A DNA stretch of 8,786 nt, from contig DASPTB010000027.1 of assembly GCA_035623615.1 (NCBI GenBank), positions 1 through 8,786 on the forward strand. Direction: 5' to 3'. Under the pieces are notes generated by a model. That model made no database searches. It was given only the letters and a program-made list of their open reading frames with translations, and was not told the origin of the DNA. This stretch comes from DASPTB01 sp035623615. GTDB taxonomy: Bacteria; Actinomycetota; UBA4738. Positions within the stretch are counted from its first letter, which is position 1. Every line of letters begins with the position of its first letter. A program made the position numbers and the translations under genes. Of this stretch, positions 6,074 through 8,786 are shown piece by piece.

Positions 6074-6090
6074 TATCGAATCTGATATCA
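6071..6090. promoter_or_regulatory. Palindromic operator candidate of the XRE-nucleotidyltransferase module
   Basis: A perfect inverted repeat, TGATATC-N6-GATATCA. Read another way, TCTGATATC occurs twice as a direct repeat, 12 bp apart (6069-6077 and 6081-6089). The right arm overlaps the -10 hexamer, so a bound dimer would block transcription; this is the usual layout for an autorepressing HTH antitoxin. The left end contains the stop codon of the lgt-like gene. It stands out as AT-rich in a very GC-rich window. Confidence 0.65.
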
Positions 6091-6091
6091 T
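6086..6091 (+). promoter_or_regulatory. -10 box of the XRE gene (leaderless)
   Basis: TATCAT is followed by 8 nt and the GTG at 6100, with no Shine-Dalgarno. It overlaps the right arm of the palindrome. The same hexamer is used before mrp and the DUF421 gene. Confidence 0.6.
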
Positions 6092-6099
6092 CCCAGTTC

Positions 6100-6411
6100 G
6101 TGGACACTGGACGAACCCTGCGTGAGGCACGCCGACGTGCCGGACTGACCCAACGGGAGGTTGCCGCCCGAACGGGCTTGCCCCAGCCCGCGGTCGCTCG
6201 CGTGGAGAGCGGCCGCAGCGTCCCCCGCGTCGACACGTTGGAGCGTGCGCTCCGTGCCTGCGGTGCCGAGCTGCGGGCGGAGCCGGCTCTGGGGATCGGC
6301 GTGGACCGAACGGTGATTCGCGACCTCCTTGCGCTCACGCCGGGGCAGCGCGCACGACTGGCAGTCGCCGAGGCGCGAAACCTCGAGCGCGCGCTTGCCC
6401 GCCGCCGATGA
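6100..6411 (+). CDS. XRE-family HTH protein, probable antitoxin/autorepressor
   Basis: A 103-residue cytoplasmic protein. Residues 5-58 form a Cro/C1-type helix-turn-helix: LREARRRAGLTQREVAARTG, then PQPAVARVESGRSVPRVDTL with the recognition helix around 28-37. The C-terminal 40 residues (about 65-103) are a short helical, Arg-rich segment that could hold the partner protein. The GTG at 6100 gives an HTH of normal spacing and lies 8 nt after TATCAT. The TGA overlaps the next ATG by 4 bp (ATGA), so antitoxin-like and enzyme genes are translated together. The palindrome at 6071-6090 over its own promoter points to autoregulation. The function as antitoxin is inferred from gene order and partner; a plain regulator of the nucleotidyltransferase is the alternative. 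Confidence 0.82.
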   Translation: MDTGRTLREARRRAGLTQREVAARTGLPQPAVARVESGRSVPRVDTLERALRACGAELRAEPALGIGVDRTVIRDLLALTPGQRARLAVAEARNLERALARRR

Positions 6412-6905
6412 GCGCGCGACCCTTCGACCCGCTGCTCGCGCTGCGGACGATGATGGGGAACGGCGTTCGGTTCGTGATCATTGGCGGGTTCGGCGGGCGG
6501 CTGCGCGGGTCGCCGACGGTGACCGGCGACCTCGACGTCTGCTACGCGAGGGACGACGCGAACCTCGAACGCCTCGCGGGCGCGCTCCGCGAGCTGCACG
6601 CGACGGTCCGAGGCGCGCCTGCGGACGTTCCGTTCCAGCTCGACGCGCGGACGCTGGCGGCGGGCGACCACTTCACGTTCGCGACGGACGCCGGGAGCCT
6701 CGATTGTCTCGGGAATCCGGCCGGCACGACGGGCTACGCGGAACTGGCGGCGAACGCCGACCGTCTCGACCTCGACGGCCTCGGCGTCGACGTTGCGTCG
6801 CTCGACGATCTCATTCGGATGAAGCTCGCCGCCGGGCGGCCGAAGGATCGGATCGAGGCCGAGGTGCTCGGCGCACTGCGCGACGAGATCGATTCGCAGG
6901 GCTAG
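6408..6905 (+). CDS. Nucleotidyltransferase-fold protein (MNT/AbiEii-like), probable toxin or modifying enzyme
   Basis: A 165-residue protein with a minimal nucleotidyltransferase (polymerase beta-like) core. VRFVIIGGFGGRLRGSPTVT (20-39) followed by DLD (41-43) matches the GG/GS...DxD active site; D99 in GSLDCLG is the likely third metal-binding acid. The conserved tail SLDDLIRMKLAAGRPKDRIE (131-150) is typical of small nucleotidyltransferases found beside HTH genes in actinobacteria. Enzymes of this fold transfer NMP to proteins or to RNA ends; AbiEii and MenT proteins are toxins that act this way, while MNT proteins paired with HEPN are antitoxins. Here there is no HEPN gene, and the partner is an XRE protein, so a toxin role is more plausible but unproven. 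The active-site residues look intact. It shares a CTAG with the convergent mrp stop. Confidence 0.8.
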   Translation: MSARPFDPLLALRTMMGNGVRFVIIGGFGGRLRGSPTVTGDLDVCYARDDANLERLAGALRELHATVRGAPADVPFQLDARTLAAGDHFTFATDAGSLDCLGNPAGTTGYAELAANADRLDLDGLGVDVASLDDLIRMKLAAGRPKDRIEAEVLGALRDEIDSQG

Positions 6906-8086
6906 TGCGCGTGGCCGGTGTGGCCGTGCCCCGAGTGGTCGTGCGCGCCGTGCGCGTGACCGTTCCCGCCTCCCGGGGAGCCGGGCGCCGTGAGCTTGAG
7001 CGGCTTGCGCACCATCGTCCTGCTCGCCGTGGCGAGCTCGCGGGCGGTCCGCAACAGCGCCTCGCCCGCGGGTGAATCGGGCTGCGACACCACGATCGGC
7101 GTTCCGTCGTCGCCGCCCTCGCGGAGCGCGGGCGTCAGGGGGATCTCGCCGAGCAGCGGGACGCCGAGCGTCCGAGCCGCCTCGCGGCCGCCGCCCTCGC
7201 CGAACACGTTCGTGCGCTCCCCGCAGTGCGGGCAGACGAAGTAGGACATGTTCTCCACGACGCCGACGACGCTCTGGCGGACCTTCGCAGCCATCTTGCC
7301 GGCGCGCTCGGCCACCTTTCGCGCGGCCTCTTGGGGCGTGGTGACGACGAGCATCTGGGCGCCGGGCAGGAACTGCGCCACCGAGATCGAGACGTCGCCC
7401 GTCCCGGGGGGCAGGTCGGCGAGCAGGAAGTCGAGCTCGCCCCAGTAGACGTCGCCGAGGAACTGCTGCACGGCCTTGTGCAGCATCGGCCCGCGCCACA
7501 CCACCGGGGTCTCTTCCTCGACGACGAAGCCCATCGAGACGAGCTTCACGCCGTGCGCCTGCACCGGGTAGGCGAGGTTGTCGTAGGCGGTCAGCTTCTG
7601 GTCGACGGCGCCCATCATGCGTGGGATGGAGAATCCCCAGACGTCGACGTCGAGAACGCCGACGCGGTGACCCTCGGCCGCGAGCGCGCACGCGAGGTTC
7701 ACCGTTACGCTCGACTTGCCGACGCCGCCCTTGCCCGATGCGACGGCGATGACCGCCGTCTTCCCGTCGGTGAAGAACTGCGCCTCCTCGGGTCGCCCGC
7801 CGCGGAGCTGGGCGGCGAGCGCGCCGCGCTCGTCGTCGCTCATCTCGCCGAGCACGACCTCGACGTGCTCCACGCCCGGCAGCGGGCTGACCGCCGCCGT
7901 CACGTCGGTTTCGATCCGGTCACGCATCGGGCATCCGGCGATCGTGAGCAGCACCGTCACCCGGACGGTCCCGCCTTCGACTCGGACGTCCTTCAGCATG
8001 CCGACCTCTTCGATCGGCTTGCCGATCTCGGGGTCGATGACGCTGCGCAGCGCTGCTCGGACGTCCTCGGTGGTTGCGGTGGGCAT
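6902..8086 (-). CDS. mrp: Mrp/ApbC-family Fe-S cluster carrier ATPase with His-rich tail
   Basis: A 394-residue P-loop ATPase that carries Fe-S clusters to apoproteins. Residues 5-80 form an MIP18 (DUF59) domain with T48 and C52 in TIAGCPMRD. The ATPase core has the deviant Walker A GKGGVGKS (118-125), Walker-type DVDVWGFSIPRMMG (146-159), DLPPGTGD (224-231) and the cluster-binding CPHC (C285, C288) after VENMSYFV, all as in Mrp. The usual family length is about 360-380; the extra C-terminus has eight histidines between 377 and 394, spaced as HAH, HDH, HGH and HAH, which could bind a metal. The start at 8084-8086 is 9 nt from a TATCAT hexamer. It is divergent from a SufR-like regulator 47 bp away, which fits regulation by Fe-S status. 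The His tail is the unusual part. Confidence 0.95.
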   Translation of the reverse strand: MPTATTEDVRAALRSVIDPEIGKPIEEVGMLKDVRVEGGTVRVTVLLTIAGCPMRDRIETDVTAAVSPLPGVEHVEVVLGEMSDDERGALAAQLRGGRPEEAQFFTDGKTAVIAVASGKGGVGKSSVTVNLACALAAEGHRVGVLDVDVWGFSIPRMMGAVDQKLTAYDNLAYPVQAHGVKLVSMGFVVEEETPVVWRGPMLHKAVQQFLGDVYWGELDFLLADLPPGTGDVSISVAQFLPGAQMLVVTTPQEAARKVAERAGKMAAKVRQSVVGVVENMSYFVCPHCGERTNVFGEGGGREAARTLGVPLLGEIPLTPALREGGDDGTPIVVSQPDSPAGEALLRTARELATASRTMVRKPLKLTAPGSPGGGNGHAHGAHDHSGHGHTGHAH

Positions 8087-8095
8087 GTGCCTTCG

Positions 8096-8101
8096 ATGAT
8101 A
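8096..8101 (-). promoter_or_regulatory. -10 box of mrp (leaderless or very short leader)
   Basis: On the minus strand TATCAT is followed by 9 nt and the ATG. A GAAGG sits only 3 nt from the ATG, too close for a normal Shine-Dalgarno. The predicted start of transcription is thus near the start codon. Confidence 0.55.
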
Positions 8102-8121
8102 GCGGCGTTCCGGCGACCGGG

Positions 8122-8127
8122 GATAAT
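8122..8127 (+). promoter_or_regulatory. -10 box of the SufR-like regulator gene (leaderless)
   Basis: GATAAT matches TATAAT in five of six places and lies 6 nt before the ATG at 8134. With the mrp hexamer on the other strand it sits only 20 bp away, so one bound repressor in this 47-bp gap could control both genes. I looked for an inverted repeat here and found only CCGG-CGA-CCGG (8110-8120), too short to call an operator. Confidence 0.5.
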
Positions 8128-8133
8128 GCCTCC

Positions 8134-8786
8134 ATGGCGTCGGCCAGGTCGCCGGAGATCTACAAGGCCCTGGCCGACGACACGCGGTTTCGCCTGTACC
8201 GGTACATCCGGCTGGCGGCCCGGCCGGTCTCGGTGCGCGAGATGTCCGGGCGGCTGTCGCTTCACCCGAACACGATCCGGCCGCATCTGCGCCGCCTGGA
8301 GGAGGCGGGGCTCGTCGCTCATGAGGTGCGCAAAGGTGGTTCCGCCGGCCGGCCGCAGACCCTGTACACGGTTCGCGACGTCGCCGACGAGGAGACGCGC
8401 GACTACCGACTGATGGCCGAGATGCTCGCCGGCGTCGTCACCGGCAAGCGAGCGCTGGAGCGCGCCGCGGCGATCGCGCGCGAGTGGGGGGCGTACCTGG
8501 TCGCGCAGGGGAAGCCCAAGCCGGGAACCCGCCCGGCCGGGACGCTGAACCTCGCGCTGCTGCAGGAGGCCATGGCGCGCGCCGGGTTCGACCCGAGGTT
8601 CCGGCGCACTGGGACGCGGTCGGTCGAGATCGCCCTGCGGGCGTGCCCGTTCCGCGACCTGGCCGACGAGCACCGCGAGCTCGTGTGCACGCTGCACCGG
8701 GGACTCGTCGAGGGGATCGTCGCGGGGCTGCAGACGCCGCTCGCGGTCAAGGCGTTCAAGCCGTTCGCGGAGCGGGGTATCTGCCG
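8134..8786 (+). CDS. SufR-like winged-helix transcriptional regulator (3' end outside window)
   Basis: An open frame of at least 217 residues with no stop before the window ends. Residues 6-82 are a winged helix of the ArsR/MarR type: EIYKALADDTRFRLYRYI, VSVREMSGRLSLHPNTIRPH with the recognition helix near 43-54, and a wing around 62-80 (RKGGSAGRPQTLYTV). The C-terminal part has spaced cysteines: C171 in RACPFRDLA, C185 in LVCTLHRG, C217 at the edge. This C-x13-C-x31-C pattern with the CPF and GLVEG surroundings resembles SufR regulators, which sense Fe-S clusters through three or four such cysteines and repress suf genes; exact spacing in SufR differs slightly. Its divergent partner is the Fe-S carrier gene mrp, which supports the same job. 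It could instead be a metal- or redox-sensing ArsR relative. The ATG is 6 nt from GATAAT. Confidence 0.8.
   Translation, partial: MASARSPEIYKALADDTRFRLYRYIRLAARPVSVREMSGRLSLHPNTIRPHLRRLEEAGLVAHEVRKGGSAGRPQTLYTVRDVADEETRDYRLMAEMLAGVVTGKRALERAAAIAREWGAYLVAQGKPKPGTRPAGTLNLALLQEAMARAGFDPRFRRTGTRSVEIALRACPFRDLADEHRELVCTLHRGLVEGIVAGLQTPLAVKAFKPFAERGIC

Noticed and set aside
6100..6905. HEPN-MNT toxin-antitoxin system
   Set aside because: A nucleotidyltransferase is present, but its partner is an HTH protein with no RX4-6H motif or HEPN-like helical bundle.
5922..7691. 589-residue minus-strand open frame across the XRE and nucleotidyltransferase genes
   Set aside because: It is extremely Arg-rich, has no domain, and overlaps real genes on both strands (lgt tail, XRE, nucleotidyltransferase, mrp). 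It is a by-product of high GC content, which removes stop codons.
7226..8413. 395-residue plus-strand open frame antisense to mrp
   Set aside because: It mirrors mrp codons and runs out of frame into the regulator gene; the mrp frame has all family motifs.
1..8786. CRISPR array, IS element, tRNA, rRNA, riboswitch or attachment site
   Set aside because: I saw no regularly spaced repeats, no transposase motif, no terminal inverted repeats, and no tRNA-like arms in the short intergenic gaps.

Overview
This is a very GC-rich window (about 70% GC or more, judged by eye), densely packed on both strands with GTG as well as ATG starts. Gene content (PIG-L deacetylase, SRPBCC protein, split-barrel flavoproteins, a variant Lgt, Mrp next to a SufR-like regulator) and frequent leaderless-type starts suggest a chromosomal segment of an actinobacterium, perhaps a deep-branching class such as Thermoleophilia or Acidimicrobiia. 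The class is inference. No rRNA, tRNA, IS element, prophage or CRISPR array is visible, and no stretch over 300 bases lacks a gene.

Layout: (1) 3-329, the 3' end of a PIG-L-type deacetylase, convergent with (2) a SAM methyltransferase on the minus strand (354-1271). (3) A plus-strand operon: an eight-helix membrane protein of unknown function (1434-2219), a double split-barrel FMN-type protein (2251-3255) and an SRPBCC protein (3252-3686). (4) A minus-strand DUF421/YetF membrane protein (3760-4278), the one gene with a textbook Shine-Dalgarno. (5) A PAP2 phosphatase (4344-5006) overlapping by 4 bp a divergent Lgt homologue (5003-6073). (6) A two-gene module, XRE-type HTH protein plus nucleotidyltransferase (6100-6905), with a palindromic operator candidate at its promoter; it looks like a toxin-antitoxin pair. 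(7) Convergent to it, an Mrp/ApbC Fe-S carrier ATPase with a histidine-rich tail (6902-8086), divergent from (8) a SufR-like winged-helix regulator that runs off the window (8134-8786).

How the genes work together: the mrp/regulator pair is the clearest functional unit, since an Fe-S carrier and a regulator with SufR-like cysteines share a 47-bp divergent promoter region. The phosphatase-Lgt pair points to envelope lipid metabolism. The XRE-nucleotidyltransferase pair looks autoregulated. A recurring pattern is a -10-like hexamer 6-9 nt before the start codon without a Shine-Dalgarno, seen at seven places, which predicts widespread leaderless transcription.

The most notable points are the Lgt homologue in which several residues essential in E. 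coli Lgt are replaced, the XRE-nucleotidyltransferase module with its operator, and the Fe-S regulator/carrier pair. I see no clearly unprecedented multi-gene system.
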